Notes under the pieces: generated by a model
Databases searched by the model: none
The model's input: only the letters and a program-made list of their open reading frames with translations
What the model was told of the DNA's origin: nothing
Shown: in pieces, positions 52,422 through 62,044 of the stretch
How positions within the stretch are numbered: position 1 is the first letter of the stretch
Layout of the letters: each line of letters starts with the position of its first letter
Position numbers and translations under genes: made by a program
From: Mycobacterium sp. ITM-2016-00318
GTDB lineage: Bacteria; Actinomycetota; Actinomycetes; Mycobacteriales; Mycobacteriaceae
Direction of reading: 5' to 3'
DNA length: 64,000 bases
NCBI RefSeq assembly: GCF_002968285.2
Contig: NZ_CP134400.1
Location: forward strand, 4,526,001 to 4,590,000

Positions 52422-53233
52422 GGGCCAAATCTAGCCCGCTCGTAGAACGCCAGCGCGGCAGCCGTCGCCACATTGAGCGAGTCGGTGCCCCGTGACATCG
52501 GAATCCGCACCCGGATATCGCTGGCGCGCATGGCCGTCTCGGTCAGGCCGGGCCCCTCAGCGCCGACAAGGAACGCGACACGGTCGTCGGTCACCGTGGC
52601 CATCGCCTCGGCCAGGGTCGCGGCACCGGCGTCGGGCGTCATCGCCATCACCCGAAAACCTCTGTCGCGCAGGACAGTCAGATCCGAAGGCCACGCCGCC
52701 GCCCACGCATACGGCACCAGCAGGGCATGTCCCATCGACACGCGTACGGCGCGGCGGTACAGCGGATCCGCACAGCCGGTACCGAACACCACCGCATCTA
52801 CACCGAGGCCCGCGGCGTTACGGAAAACCGAGCCGAGGTTCTCGTGGTCGTTGACGCCTTCGAGCACCGCGACCGTGCGTGCGCCGTCGAGCACATCGGC
52901 TACCGACAACTCACCAGGGCGCGAGGCCGCGGCGAGCACTCCGCGATTGAGATGGAACCCGACGACGTCGGCCATCACCTCGGCGGACACCCGGTAATAG
53001 GGCGCGTCGGTGGCATCGAGGTCGTCAGCCAGCTCACGCAGCCTGCGATCGGTGCCCAGCATCGCGCGAGGACGAAACCGCGACGCCAGCATCCGCTGCA
53101 CGACGAGCACGCCCTCCGCGATCACCAACCCTTTCCCCGACGGCAGATCGGGCCTGCGGTCGATGCTGTTGAGGTCGCGGAAATCATCCAGCCGCGGGTC
53201 GGCGGGATCGTCGACGTCGACGACGGCACTCAT
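52418..53233 (-). CDS. SpoU/TrmH family RNA 2'-O-methyltransferase
   Basis: A 271-aa SAM-dependent enzyme with a SPOUT knot. Motif 1 is LEGVNDHENLGSVFRNAAGLGVDAVVF, motif 2 VAFLVGAEGPGLTETAM, motif 3 IRIPM-like (VRIPMSRGTDSLNVATAAALAFYE). The N-terminal domain (1-110, VIAEGVLVVQRMLASRFRPRAML) binds RNA. It methylates a ribose in rRNA or tRNA; the position is unknown. It corresponds to Rv0881. ATG at 53231-53233. Confidence 0.9.
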   Translation of the reverse strand: MSAVVDVDDPADPRLDDFRDLNSIDRRPDLPSGKGLVIAEGVLVVQRMLASRFRPRAMLGTDRRLRELADDLDATDAPYYRVSAEVMADVVGFHLNRGVLAAASRPGELSVADVLDGARTVAVLEGVNDHENLGSVFRNAAGLGVDAVVFGTGCADPLYRRAVRVSMGHALLVPYAWAAAWPSDLTVLRDRGFRVMAMTPDAGAATLAEAMATVTDDRVAFLVGAEGPGLTETAMRASDIRVRIPMSRGTDSLNVATAAALAFYERARFGP

Positions 53234-53258
53234 GCCCGCAAGCTACGCGACGCCTGGC

Positions 53259-53690
53259 TCAGGTGTTTTGGTCAACGAGCGCCGACATCAGGTCGGCAGC
53301 TATCAGCAAAGCCCTGCGCTGTTCGGCATTGAAGTGCGCAAGCCGTTCTTTGAGCCATTCCTGGCTAGCTTTGCGCTCCGCTTCGATCAATTCCGTTCCC
53401 GACGGTGAAACCGATACCAAGACCTGACGGCCGTCGACCGGATGCGCGCTTCGCGCCACGAATCCGAGTTCGGCGAGGGAGGCGATTACCCGCGTCATCG
53501 ACGGTGGCCGAACTCGTTCCCGCAGCGCCAGTGCGCCGGGTGTCATCGCACCCTCTTTGGCAAGCGTCGACAGCGCCGACAACTGCGATAAGGAGACCGA
53601 CGATTCCGGACGGCGAAAACGCAATTGGCGCGCCAAGCGCATAACGGCCAGCGACAGGTCGCTTGCCAACCGGGAATCAGCGTCCTTCAC
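53259..53690 (-). CDS. MarR family regulator (Rv0880c type)
   Basis: A 143-aa winged-helix protein ([70 protein letters not shown]), the same length as Rv0880c, a MarR regulator in M. tuberculosis. It controls unknown targets, perhaps lipid or redox genes. GTG at 53688-53690. It lies 25 bp upstream of the methyltransferase on the same strand. Confidence 0.88.
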   Translation of the reverse strand: MKDADSRLASDLSLAVMRLARQLRFRRPESSVSLSQLSALSTLAKEGAMTPGALALRERVRPPSMTRVIASLAELGFVARSAHPVDGRQVLVSVSPSGTELIEAERKASQEWLKERLAHFNAEQRRALLIAADLMSALVDQNT

Positions 53691-53780
53691 AAGTCAAAGA
53701 ATAGCCAGCAATTCGTTCGATGCGCAGCAAAACACGTTGGGCTTCCTCGTCGGGGGGTTCGAGGACTAGGTTGGAAGTCG

Positions 53781-54044
53781 ATGAGCCAGGAACCGCCCGC
53801 ACCCGCGGAGCCTAAACCCCCTGCCCTGCCTACGATCCTGCTGGAACCGTGGCCGGTCATCATCGTGATCGCGGTCGGCTGGCTGGTCGCCACGATCCTG
53901 GCCTTCACGATCGCAGGGCTACACGAATGGCGGCCCGTCGCCGTGGCCGGTCTCGGCGTCGGTGTCCTCGGGACATCGATTTTTCTTTTGCAGCGCCGCG
54001 CAGTTCGCCGCGGATCCCGCGGCGCCCAGAGCGGCCTCAGCTAA
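53781..54044 (+). CDS. DUF2530 family membrane protein
   Basis: An 87-aa protein. A Pro-rich N terminus (SQEPPAPAEPKPPALP) is followed by two transmembrane helices (about 24-46 and 53-73) and a basic C terminus ([10 protein letters not shown]). It corresponds to Rv0879c (DUF2530), function unknown. ATG at 53781 is chosen because the Pro-rich start is conserved in the family. The frame upstream is open but is not protein-like. Confidence 0.82.
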   Translation: MSQEPPAPAEPKPPALPTILLEPWPVIIVIAVGWLVATILAFTIAGLHEWRPVAVAGLGVGVLGTSIFLLQRRAVRRGSRGAQSGLS

Positions 54045-54385
54045 CCCGAGAACACGTCAGCGAGGAGAGGCAGTGGCTAGGGCCGCGGTGGCGGACACAG
54101 ATATATACCGATGCTGTCTGGCAAAGGGTTGGGAATTGGACTGGTGATGTCGCTCGATGCGCGCACGAGCCCGCGGTGCCGTTCGATGGGGACACTTCGT
54201 CCGCTTCGCATGTGCCCCCGCGACCGACGCCGGATATCTGTTGTGTCGGGTAAGGAGCGTCATCACCGACTCATTTCCGGGAACGAGACGACGTTTCGAA
54301 TGAACACCGACAACATCATGCGGAGTGATTGATTGTCAGCGTCGGCAAATACAATTCGGTGCGCTAACGGCAGGAAACCCTCGAG
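54045..54385. other. Intergenic region, 341 bp, no gene recognised
   Basis: Short open frames on both strands show no family resemblance or good ribosome-binding sites. In M. tuberculosis a PPE gene lies near this place, but no PPE motif is seen here. An AT-rich stretch (ATATATACC, about 54100-54108) may hold a promoter. Confidence 0.5.
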
Positions 54386-54834
54386 TTGACCGGCACCTCC
54401 ACAGAAGAGCAGCGCCTGCGCGACCTGAAACTGTTGCGCCGGGTACGCGACCGGATGGATCGCGAGTATGCGCAGCCACTCGACGTCGAGGCGCTGGCGC
54501 GCGGCGTGAACATGTCGGCGGGACATCTGTCGCGCCAGTTCAAGCTCGCTACGGCGAATCCCCCTACTCCTATCTGATGACGCGGCGCATCGAGCGTGCG
54601 ATGGCGCTGCTGCGGCGCGGCGACATGTCGGTGACCGAGGTCTGCTTCGCGGTCGGGTGCTCGTCGTTGGGCAACTTCAGCACCCGGTTCACCGAACTCG
54701 TCGGCATGCCGCCGAGCGCCTACCGGGAGCAGGCCGTCGGCGCGACGCAGGGGATGCCGCCGTGTGTCGAGAAGCAGGTGACCCGACCGATCAGGAATCG
54801 AGAAGCGCCCGCCACGCGGCTGCACCTAGCGTGA
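54386..54834 (+). pseudogene. Frameshifted AraC-family regulator
   Basis: The first frame reads LRDLKLLRRVRDRMDREYAQPLDVEALARGVNMSAGHLSRQFKLA and then derails near 54549. The expected continuation YGESPYSYLMTRRIERAMALLRRGDMSVTEVCFAVGCSSLGNFSTRFTELVGMPPSAYRE, with both AraC helix-turn-helix motifs, lies in the next frame to the stop at 54834. One missing base near 54549 (CTCGC|TACGGC) explains it. Without it the product would be about 150 aa. It would have controlled the VOC and UvrA-like genes that follow. It may be a pseudogene or a sequence error. Confidence 0.75.
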
Positions 54835-54839
54835 TCGTC

Positions 54840-55250
54840 ATGGACATCACGATCAACGCGAGTTTCCTTCCCCACGAAGACCCCGAACAGTCCCTGGCCT
54901 TCTACCGCGACGCTCTCGGCTTCGAGGTCCGGAAGGACGTCGGCCGGGACAAGATGCGCTGGATCACCATCGGGCCTGCGGGCAGACCGGACATGAACAT
55001 CGTGCTGACGCCGCCCGCCGCCGATCCGGGAGTCACCGACGACGAGCGCCGGGTGATCGCCGAGATGATGGCCAAGGGCACCTACGCGAGCATCATGCTG
55101 GCCACCACCGACCTCGAAGCCGTGTTCGAACGGGCGCAGGCCAGCGGTGCGGATGTCATGCAGGAGCCCACCGATCAGCCGTGGGGCTCGCGCGACTGCG
55201 CGTTCCGCGACCCCGCCGGGAACACGGTTCGCATCCAACAGGTCGCATGA
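54840..55250 (+). CDS. VOC-superfamily glyoxalase-like protein
   Basis: A 136-aa VOC protein: SFLPHEDPEQSLAFYRDALGFEVRKDVGRDKMRWITIGPAG … DMNIVLTPPAADPG … YASIMLATTDLEAVFERAQASGADVMQEPTDQPWGSRDCAFRDPAGNTVRIQQ. His in PHED and Glu/Asp late in the second repeat resemble a metal site. ATG at 54840 lies 5 bp after the AraC remnant. It is the only apparently intact gene of the AraC-VOC-UvrA trio. Confidence 0.85.
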   Translation: MDITINASFLPHEDPEQSLAFYRDALGFEVRKDVGRDKMRWITIGPAGRPDMNIVLTPPAADPGVTDDERRVIAEMMAKGTYASIMLATTDLEAVFERAQASGADVMQEPTDQPWGSRDCAFRDPAGNTVRIQQVA

Positions 55251-55314
55251 CTATCGCCGAAGACTAATTAGGAGTGAGGATCGCAGCGAGGCACGAGCGA
55301 GGACCGGAGCGACT

Positions 55315-56863
55315 ATGAGTCGAGACAAGATCGCCGACAGCCACGACCTGATCCGGGTCACCGGCGCCAGGGAGAACAACCTCAAGGACGTCAACGTCGA
55401 GCTGCCGAAGCGGCGGCTGACGGTGTTCACCGGTGTCTCGGGATCGGGTAAGAGCTCGCTGGTGTTCGACACCATCGCCGCGGAGTCGCAACGGCTCATC
55501 AACGAGACCTACAGCGCGTTCGTGCAGGGCTTCATGCCCACCCTTGCGCGTCCCGAGGTCGACGTCCTTGAAGGACTGACCACGGCGATCATCGTCGACC
55601 AGCAGCGGATGGGTGCCGATCCCCGTTCGACCGTCGGCACCGCAACGGACACCGGAGCGATGCTGCGCATCCTGTTCAGTAGGCTCGGCAAGCCACACAT
55701 CGGTTCACCGCAGGCCTTTTCGTTCAATGTCGCTTCGATCAGTGGAGCGGGCGCGGTCACCATCGAGAAGGCGGGCCGGACCGTCAAGGAACGTCGCGAG
55801 TTCGCCGTCACCGGCGGCATGTGCCCACGGTGCGAGGGGCGGGGCTCGATCAACGACATCGATCTGACCGCGTTGTACGACGGCACCAAGTCGCTCAACG
55901 GAGGTGCGTTGACAATCCCCGGCTACAGCATGGAGGGCTGGCACGGCCGAATCTTGCGTGGCTGCGGCTTCTTCGACGCCGACAAGCCGATCAATGAGTT
56001 CACCAGGAAAGAACTCGACGCGCTTTTGTACAAGGAAGCGACCAAGATCAAGGTCGACGGAATCAACCTGACTCACCTCGGGCTCATCCCGCAGATCCAG
56101 AAGTCGTTTCTGGCCAAAGACGTCGAGGCGATGCAGCCGCACATCAGAGCGTTCGTCGAGCGCGCAGTCACCTTCACCACATGCCCGGACTGCGACGGCA
56201 CCAGGCTGTCGGAGACGGCGCGTTCGTCGAAGATCAACGGCGTCAACATCGCCGACGTCTGCGCCATGCAGATCAGCGATCTCGCCGAGTGGGTGGAAGG
56301 CGTCGAGGGTGAGTCAGTCGCGCCGTTGTTGGCGGCGCTGCGGCACACACTGAACTCGTTCGTCGAGATCGGGCTGGGCTATCTGTCGCTGAACCGCCCA
56401 GCGGGCACACTGTCGGGCGGCGAGGCGCAACGCGTCAAGATGATCCGCCACCTCGGGTCCTCTCACCGATGTCACCTACGTCTTCGACGAGCCGACGGTC
56501 GGCCTGCATCCGCACGACATCGCCCGGATGAACGACCTGCTGCTGCGTTTGCGCGACAAGGGCAACACCGTGCTCGTGGTGGAGCACAAGCCCGAGGTCA
56601 TCGAAATCGCCGATTACGTCGTCGATCTGGGCGCAGGGGCCGGCACCGCCGGTGGCGAAGTGGTGTTCGAGGGCAACGTCGGCGACCTTCGCACGAGCAG
56701 TACCGTCACCGGCCGTCATCTCGGCGATCGCGCCACGCTCAAGGCCAAGGTTCGCCCGTGGTCCGAAGCGCTCGAGGTACGCGGCGCCGACACCAACAAC
56801 CTGCGCGACGTCGACGTCGATATCCCGCTGGGGGTGCTGACGGTCATCACCGGTGTGGCCGGC
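55315..56863 (+). pseudogene. UvrA-like ATPase, N-terminal part, frameshifted and truncated
   Basis: Starts MSRDKIADSHDLIRVTGARENNLKDVNVELPKRR with the first Walker A (GVSGSGKSSLVFD). Zinc-finger Cys pairs (CPRCEGRG, CPDCDGTRLSE) and the signature LNRPAGTLSGGEAQRVKMIRHLGSS are followed by a frame change at about 56461. The next frame reads LTDVTYVFDEPTVGLHPHDIARMNDLLLRLRDKGNTVLVVEHKPEV … DIPLGVLTVITGVAG, the lead-in to the second ATPase, where homology stops at about 56863. Short UvrA-like proteins of this sort in mycobacteria are not the repair UvrA and may act in drug or antibiotic resistance. This copy is dead. Confidence 0.8.
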
Positions 56864-56879
56864 GATCCAGATCAAATCG

Positions 56880-57419
56880 TCGGTCTCTCAGCAACCCAAT
56901 GACTGAGCAGCGGCGATATCCCGGCAATAGTGCAAACACAGCCGAATTGGCCCTATTTGTCCCAAGATTTCAGTAGACCTATAGGCACCCGAGTAAGAAA
57001 CGGACGAACCTGTCAGTACGTCCCGTGACAACGAAGCACATCTCTGGCTGGCCGAGTGGAACTGAGAAGAGTTGACCTGGCCACCAACGCGATGCGGATC
57101 GCTTGCTCAGGCGAAACCCTGTGCCCGTCGACCTCGGCCCCGTCGGCGATGTGATCAAAACCCCCTTTGACCCAGCCGTTGAAGGCGTTGCCGCGTGGGC
57201 CACAGCCTCTGGAGACGAGAGCGCCGCCGCCCGCCTCAGTTCGACCCGTCTCGTTAGAAAGCTTGGGCAGGATGAATGAGAAGGGAGCGGTTCGCCCGCC
57301 TGCGGCGCACGAGCTGACCTGGGCGTCACCGAACCCTGTACCGGAAAGGGTCGTAGGGCGGCAACTTCGCAATCTAGCTGCCGGGAAAGCGAAACCCCTC
57401 CGCCGGTTCGGTCGTGGAA
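56880..57419. other. Region without a recognised gene
   Basis: About 540 bp. Two overlapping minus-strand open frames (56979-57329 and 57013-57372) have no recognisable family and no convincing ribosome-binding site. They may be debris of the inserted segment. Confidence 0.4.
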
Positions 57420-57596
57420 TTACGGCTTCTTGAAGGCGTCCTTGGCCTTCTCACCAGCGCCTTTGAGGTCGGACTTCGTCTGGTCGGACTTGCCCCGATT
57501 CTGAATGGTTCTGTCACCGGTGAGTTTGCCGAACGCTTCCTTAACCTTGCCAAGAAGGCCCTGGCCCTGGTTCTTCGCCTTATCCGTACCGCTCAT
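57420..57596 (-). CDS. CsbD-like small stress protein
   Basis: A 58-aa charged protein: MSGTDKAKNQGQGLLGKVKEAFGKLTGDRTIQNRGKSDQTKSDLKGAGEKAKDAFKKP. This is the CsbD pattern (K…GKxKExxGKLTGD…GKxDQxKGxxKxAxEK-AKD). CsbD proteins are general-stress proteins of unknown mechanism and intrinsically disordered. GAAGGAG lies 7-10 nt before ATG 57594-57596. It sits inside the foreign segment. Confidence 0.75.
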   Translation of the reverse strand: MSGTDKAKNQGQGLLGKVKEAFGKLTGDRTIQNRGKSDQTKSDLKGAGEKAKDAFKKP

Positions 57597-57732
57597 GGGA
57601 ACTTCTCCTTCTCACCGGGAAAATCGGCCTGCTGGCCGAGTCGGTGACATAGAGGTGTACCTCGTGGGCCAATCGCCAAACGTCAAGGTCGTTCCATTAG
57701 GTTCATCCGACTCGCGGTCGCGGTCGCGCCGG

Positions 57733-58191
57733 TCATGGTCGTTCATCAGGGGCACTGGACCGAACGCTAGCCAAGAACCCGCGCACCACTGGGGTAGCCG
57801 TCACCACGGACATCACAATTGTGGCAACTACCAGCGGAAGCCAGATCGGACGAGAGTGGTCGGCATGCCAGATAACCACCATGAACAACAGGGTCGTGAC
57901 AAACACCACGATGTCGCGCCAGTGTTCGGTGAAATATTTGGTCTTCCTCTTAAACTCCCGACTCTTCTCTTGAGCCACGAGGAGGGCTTCGACGTGCTCT
58001 GCGATCACTCGCTTGAACGCGGCTCGACGGGCCACCTCGTCTTCCGGAATCCGCTGCAGTAAGTCCAGTTCCGAAATGATGACGGCGCGCAAGTCTGCAC
58101 CACTCGGTCCCGATTTGCCCGCCATGCCGCCGAGCAGAAGGCCACCGGCTAGCGGTGCCACACCTGTCACGATTGCACCCACACCAACCAT
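57733..58191 (-). CDS. Hypothetical two-to-three-helix membrane protein
   Basis: A 152-aa protein. A hydrophobic Gly-rich N-terminal helix (3-24, VGAIVTGVAPLAGGLLLGGMAG) precedes a long charged helical middle (30-88, ISELDLLQRIPEDEVARRAAFKRVIAEHVEALLVAQEKSREFKRKTKYFTEHW). Two C-terminal transmembrane helices follow (92-107 and 115-138). GAAGGAGG lies 8-9 nt before ATG 58189-58191. No family recognised. Within the foreign segment. Confidence 0.65.
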   Translation of the reverse strand: MVGVGAIVTGVAPLAGGLLLGGMAGKSGPSGADLRAVIISELDLLQRIPEDEVARRAAFKRVIAEHVEALLVAQEKSREFKRKTKYFTEHWRDIVVFVTTLLFMVVIWHADHSRPIWLPLVVATIVMSVVTATPVVRGFLASVRSSAPDERP

Positions 58192-58505
58192 GGACCATCG
58201 CCTCCTTCGGTCACTTCACTAACCCTGCAGCCAGTGTTTCAGGAGTTCACCTCGCCCATTGAAGAACCGTGTGAAGCGTAGGGCGGCGGCACCGACGAGC
58301 AGAGATCACCCGTCGGCACCGCTTCACCTACTTGCGGACCAGAGTGCAACTGGGGCGTAGATGTGTTCCTACGCCCGAACCATGGTCCAACTGGGCTGGT
58401 GGTAGTCACCCGGACCCGGGCAGCGCACATCCATCGCAGCGGTGTTGACCCAAAGCGCGGTCAGGCACAACAGCCGGACCGCGCTTCAGCTCAGCCGGTT
58501 CACTA
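58192..58505. other. Intergenic region, about 310 bp, no gene recognised
   Basis: No supported coding region is visible. CGGTCAGG…CCGGACCG-like arms around 58459-58485 could form a weak hairpin near the end of the secreted-protein remnant. Confidence 0.35.
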
Positions 58506-58876
58506 CTACGCCGGGGCCAGCGTGATGTTGTGCGACTCTCCGGGGGCCTTCACTACGTTGTCGCAAGTGTTGTCCGGTATGACCTCCCGGAACCAGCCCG
58601 TCAATGACACCGGGTCGACTTGGTAGTACATCTTGACGGGTGCGTGGCGTGAGTATCCGTGCAGGTGACGTTACTGGGGAGTTCCCGCCACCACTCCCAC
58701 GCGGTGGCACCGACGGGGTTGGCGCGTACGGTCCACCCCTGGCCGGTCTCGCCGCCATCACTGGTCACGTCTAGGCAATTGTCCCCGCAGGGGGTAAACG
58801 TCCACCGGGCTGTGTCGTCAGGGTTATCCACCGTGACTTTGTTGTACGTCCCGCTGATCGGCGCTCCGGCCTAAGC
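58506..58876 (-). pseudogene. Remnant of a secreted protein gene
   Basis: One frame reads [38 protein letters not shown] … GWTVRANPVGATAWEWWRELPSNVTCTD. Near 58660 it continues in another frame as YSRHAPVKMYYQVDPVSLTGWFREVIPDNTCDNVVKAPGESHNITLAPA, ending at TAG 58506-58508. The CGDNC and TWEWW-like features recall mycobacterial secreted proteins of unknown function. The N-terminal signal part is missing, cut by the right edge of the foreign segment. Confidence 0.55.
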
Positions 58877-58880
58877 TGTA

Positions 58881-59320
<440 letters not shown>

Positions 59321-59366
59321 CAGGTACCACCCAAAGGTCAACCCTGACCGGTGAGCACCTGGCCGA

Positions 59367-60260
59367 CTACGTCGGGTTCTGATCGGCCTCGTCGGTCGGA
59401 GCCTGCGGATCGTCGGTCGGCTGCTCGTCGGGCGGCTCGTCCTGGGCGGCCGCGGGCGGCTCATCCTCGGCGGGCGGCGGTGGCTCGACCACATCGAGGA
59501 CGCCGTCGTCGTACGGGTCGTACAGCGGTGAGCCGGTGCCCGGCGGCGCGGGGGTGTCCGAGTGCGCGCCGCAACCGTATTCGGCGTCGACCACGTGGCC
59601 GTCGGCCGACAACTCGTTGGCGCAGACGCCGAACATCAGGCCGAGCGATCCGGACACCGGGACATAGAAGCCGCAGTCGCGGCACACCCTTCGGGTGGAC
59701 CTGGCCATCGTCGACCCAGGCCCGTAGTCGCCGTCGTGCCAGCGTTCAGCGGCGTCGAGCCGACCCAGCCGGCTGAGCAGGCGCCGCCGACCCAGCCCGA
59801 GCTCGTAGGCGACGTCGTCGATTGCGGGATCTCCGGTCGCGGCGAAGCCGGGCACCAGGCGCGGGTCTTCGACGGGTGGGGACAGCAGGTCGCCGGGGCC
59901 GAGATCGCCAGGCCGCAGCCGCTCTTCCCAGGGCACCCACTTCGGCGCCAGCAGCGCCGTCGGCCCCGGGACCAGCACCACTTCGCTGATCGTCGCGTGG
60001 TCGGCACCGGGATGCGCCGCCACCACGACCGCCCACTGCCAGCCCTGATAGCCGGGCTGGTTGGCCAGGAAACGATGGGTGGCGGCGGTGGAGTCGTCGA
60101 ACGTGGCGCCCAGATAGTCGCCGACGGTGTCGCCGCTGTGCTCGATGATCGCCGCGCGCGCGAGGTCGACGGCGCCCATCAGCACCGCCTCCAGGTCCGC
60201 CGACCGCTCGGTCGCCGGTGTCGCCGAGCTGTCCTCGGTGGATTCCGTCACGCTGTCCAC
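59367..60260 (-). CDS. DUF3027 family protein (Rv0877 type)
   Basis: A protein of about 297 aa. The DUF3027 core (about 40-230) includes HRFLANQPGYQGWQWAVVVAAHPGADHATISEVVLVPGPTALLAPKWVPWEERL and a Cys cluster (CRDCGFYVPVSGSLGLMFGVCANELSADGHVVDAEYGCGAHSD) that probably binds zinc. An acidic Pro/Glu/Asp-rich tail follows (EPPPPAEDEPP…DEPPDEQPTDD). Function unknown; possibly nucleic-acid or ribosome associated (inference). The start is uncertain: GTG 60258-60260 is used, and another GTG lies three codons later. Confidence 0.8.
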   Translation of the reverse strand: MDSVTESTEDSSATPATERSADLEAVLMGAVDLARAAIIEHSGDTVGDYLGATFDDSTAATHRFLANQPGYQGWQWAVVVAAHPGADHATISEVVLVPGPTALLAPKWVPWEERLRPGDLGPGDLLSPPVEDPRLVPGFAATGDPAIDDVAYELGLGRRRLLSRLGRLDAAERWHDGDYGPGSTMARSTRRVCRDCGFYVPVSGSLGLMFGVCANELSADGHVVDAEYGCGAHSDTPAPPGTGSPLYDPYDDGVLDVVEPPPPAEDEPPAAAQDEPPDEQPTDDPQAPTDEADQNPT

Positions 60261-60346
60261 GAACTTAATAGTGCCCGACCGGTCTGTGCGCAGCCACACC
60301 CGGTCGGCTGCACGACGCCGTCCCCGTGATGGGGGAGAATCTCATT

Positions 60347-62044
60347 GTGAGCGGATCGGGGCGTGACCCAAGGGACGGCGCGGGCGCTCGTGATCCCCGG
60401 TACTACCCGCCGCGCCCGCCCGCCGACCACGGTGATGGGGGGCACCGCCCCCGTGGCGACGAACACCCCGGCATGGCGAACTACCCCAGCGACGGGGTGG
60501 ATCACCGGCGTCAGCGACGTTCCCCACCGAGCGCGAACCGCTATCTGCCGCCGCTCGAGGAGCGGGCGTCGGCCCGCAGCGATCCCGGCATCGGAGAGGG
60601 TCTCGGGCAGAAGCCGCCTGGCCCACGCGGTGCAGCCCAGCGCAGCCGCGAGATGGGCTCGAAGATGTACGGCCTGTTTCACCGGGCTGCGACCGCAGAC
60701 GGCGCCGACAAGTCGGGGCTCACCGCGCTGACCTATCCGGTGATGGCCAACTTCGCCGTCGATGCGGCGATGGCCGTCGCGCTGGCCAACACATTGTTCT
60801 TCGCCGCCGCCTCCGGGGAGAGCAAGAGCAAGGTCGCGCTGTACCTGCTCATCACGATCGCGCCCTTTGCGATCATCGCGCCGCTGATCGGTCCCGCGCT
60901 GGACCGGTTGCAGCATGGCCGCAGGCTCGCGCTGGCCATGTCGTTCGCGTTGCGCACGGTGCTTGTGGTGGTCCTGATCGCCAATTACGACGGCGCGACG
61001 GGCGGCTACCCGTCATGGGTGCTCTACCCGTGTGCGCTGGGAATGATGGTGTTGTCCAAGTCATTCAGCGTGTTGCGCAGCGCGGTGACGCCGCGTGTGC
61101 TGCCACCGACCATCGACCTGGTGCGGGTCAACTCGCGGCTCACCGTATTCGGGCTGCTCGGCGGGACCATCGTCGGCGGAGGGGTGGCCGTCGGCGCCGA
61201 GTACCTGTTCAACCTCTTCGGCATGCCAGGTGCGCTGTATGTCATCGTCGCGCTCACGTTGGCGGGCGCCGCGCTGTCGATGCGCATCCCCAAATGGGTC
61301 GAGGTCACCGAGGGTGAAGTGCCCACCACGCTGAGCTATCACGGCGGGGACGACGAACTGCGGCGTCATCCGCAGCGCTCACCAGAACAGGGGAAAGCCC
61401 GACAGCCGTTGGGCCGCAACATCATCACCTCGCTGTGGGGCAACTGCACGATCAAGGTGATGGTCGGCTTCCTGTTCCTCTACCCCGCGTTCGTGGCCAA
61501 GTCGCACGACAAGAGCGGCTGGGAGCAGTTGATGATTCTGGGCCTGATCGGGGCCGCGGCGGCGATCGGAAACTTCGGCGGCAACTACGCCAGCGCACGG
61601 CTGCAGCTCGGCCGTCCGGCGCAGCTGGTCGTGCGCAGCACGATCGCGGTCACCCTGGCAGCGCTGGCGACGGCACTCACCGGCAAGCTGATGGTGGCGG
61701 CACTGGCGGCGCTCGTCACCGCGGCGGCGGCAGCAGTCGCGAAGGCCTCGCTCGACGCTTCACTTCAGGACGACCTGCCCGAGGAGTCGCGCGCTTCGGC
61801 GTTCGGTCGTTCGGAGTCGCTGCTGCAGCTGGCGTGGGTGGCCGGCGGCGCGACGGGGGTGCTCGTGTACACCCAACTGCACATTGGCTTCACGGTGATC
61901 TCGACGATTCTGATCCTCGGTCTGGCGCAGACTTTGGTGAGCTATCGCGGCGACTCCCTCATTCCGGGCCTCGGCGGTAATCGGCCCGTGCTCGCGGCCC
62001 AGGAGGGTGCTTGGCACGATCCGGCTGGGGTGCCCCGCGAGTGA
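60347..62044 (+). CDS. MFS-type membrane transporter (Rv0876c type)
   Basis: A protein of about 565 aa. A long disordered cytoplasmic N terminus (1-110, rich in Gly, Arg and Pro: RDPRDGAGARDPRYYPPRPP…) precedes 12 transmembrane helices (about 125-545; GPALDRLQHGRRLALAMS resembles an MFS motif A). It matches Rv0876c in length and layout. The substrate is unknown. GTG 60347 has GGGGGAG about 10 nt upstream; an in-frame GTG-ATG 21 bp earlier overlaps that site and is less likely. Its stop overlaps the DUF2771 start. Confidence 0.8.
   Translation: MSGSGRDPRDGAGARDPRYYPPRPPADHGDGGHRPRGDEHPGMANYPSDGVDHRRQRRSPPSANRYLPPLEERASARSDPGIGEGLGQKPPGPRGAAQRSREMGSKMYGLFHRAATADGADKSGLTALTYPVMANFAVDAAMAVALANTLFFAAASGESKSKVALYLLITIAPFAIIAPLIGPALDRLQHGRRLALAMSFALRTVLVVVLIANYDGATGGYPSWVLYPCALGMMVLSKSFSVLRSAVTPRVLPPTIDLVRVNSRLTVFGLLGGTIVGGGVAVGAEYLFNLFGMPGALYVIVALTLAGAALSMRIPKWVEVTEGEVPTTLSYHGGDDELRRHPQRSPEQGKARQPLGRNIITSLWGNCTIKVMVGFLFLYPAFVAKSHDKSGWEQLMILGLIGAAAAIGNFGGNYASARLQLGRPAQLVVRSTIAVTLAALATALTGKLMVAALAALVTAAAAAVAKASLDASLQDDLPEESRASAFGRSESLLQLAWVAGGATGVLVYTQLHIGFTVISTILILGLAQTLVSYRGDSLIPGLGGNRPVLAAQEGAWHDPAGVPRE

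Larger units (their letters stand above)
56864..58880. other. About 2 kb of foreign DNA replacing the middle of the UvrA-like gene
   Basis: Between GVLTVITGVAG (ends about 56863) and …[11 protein letters not shown] (resumes about 58885) the gene should encode the second Walker A and zinc-finger region (about 150 residues by comparison with the family). Instead about 2.0 kb of visibly less GC-rich DNA is present. It carries a CsbD-like gene, a membrane protein gene and a broken secreted-protein gene, all on the minus strand. No transposase, repeats or tRNA site were recognised at the edges, so the route of entry is unknown. Confidence 0.65.

Noticed and set aside
56979..57372. Two overlapping minus-strand open frames as genes in the foreign segment
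   Set aside because: No recognisable family, no good ribosome-binding site, and each is the shadow of the other.
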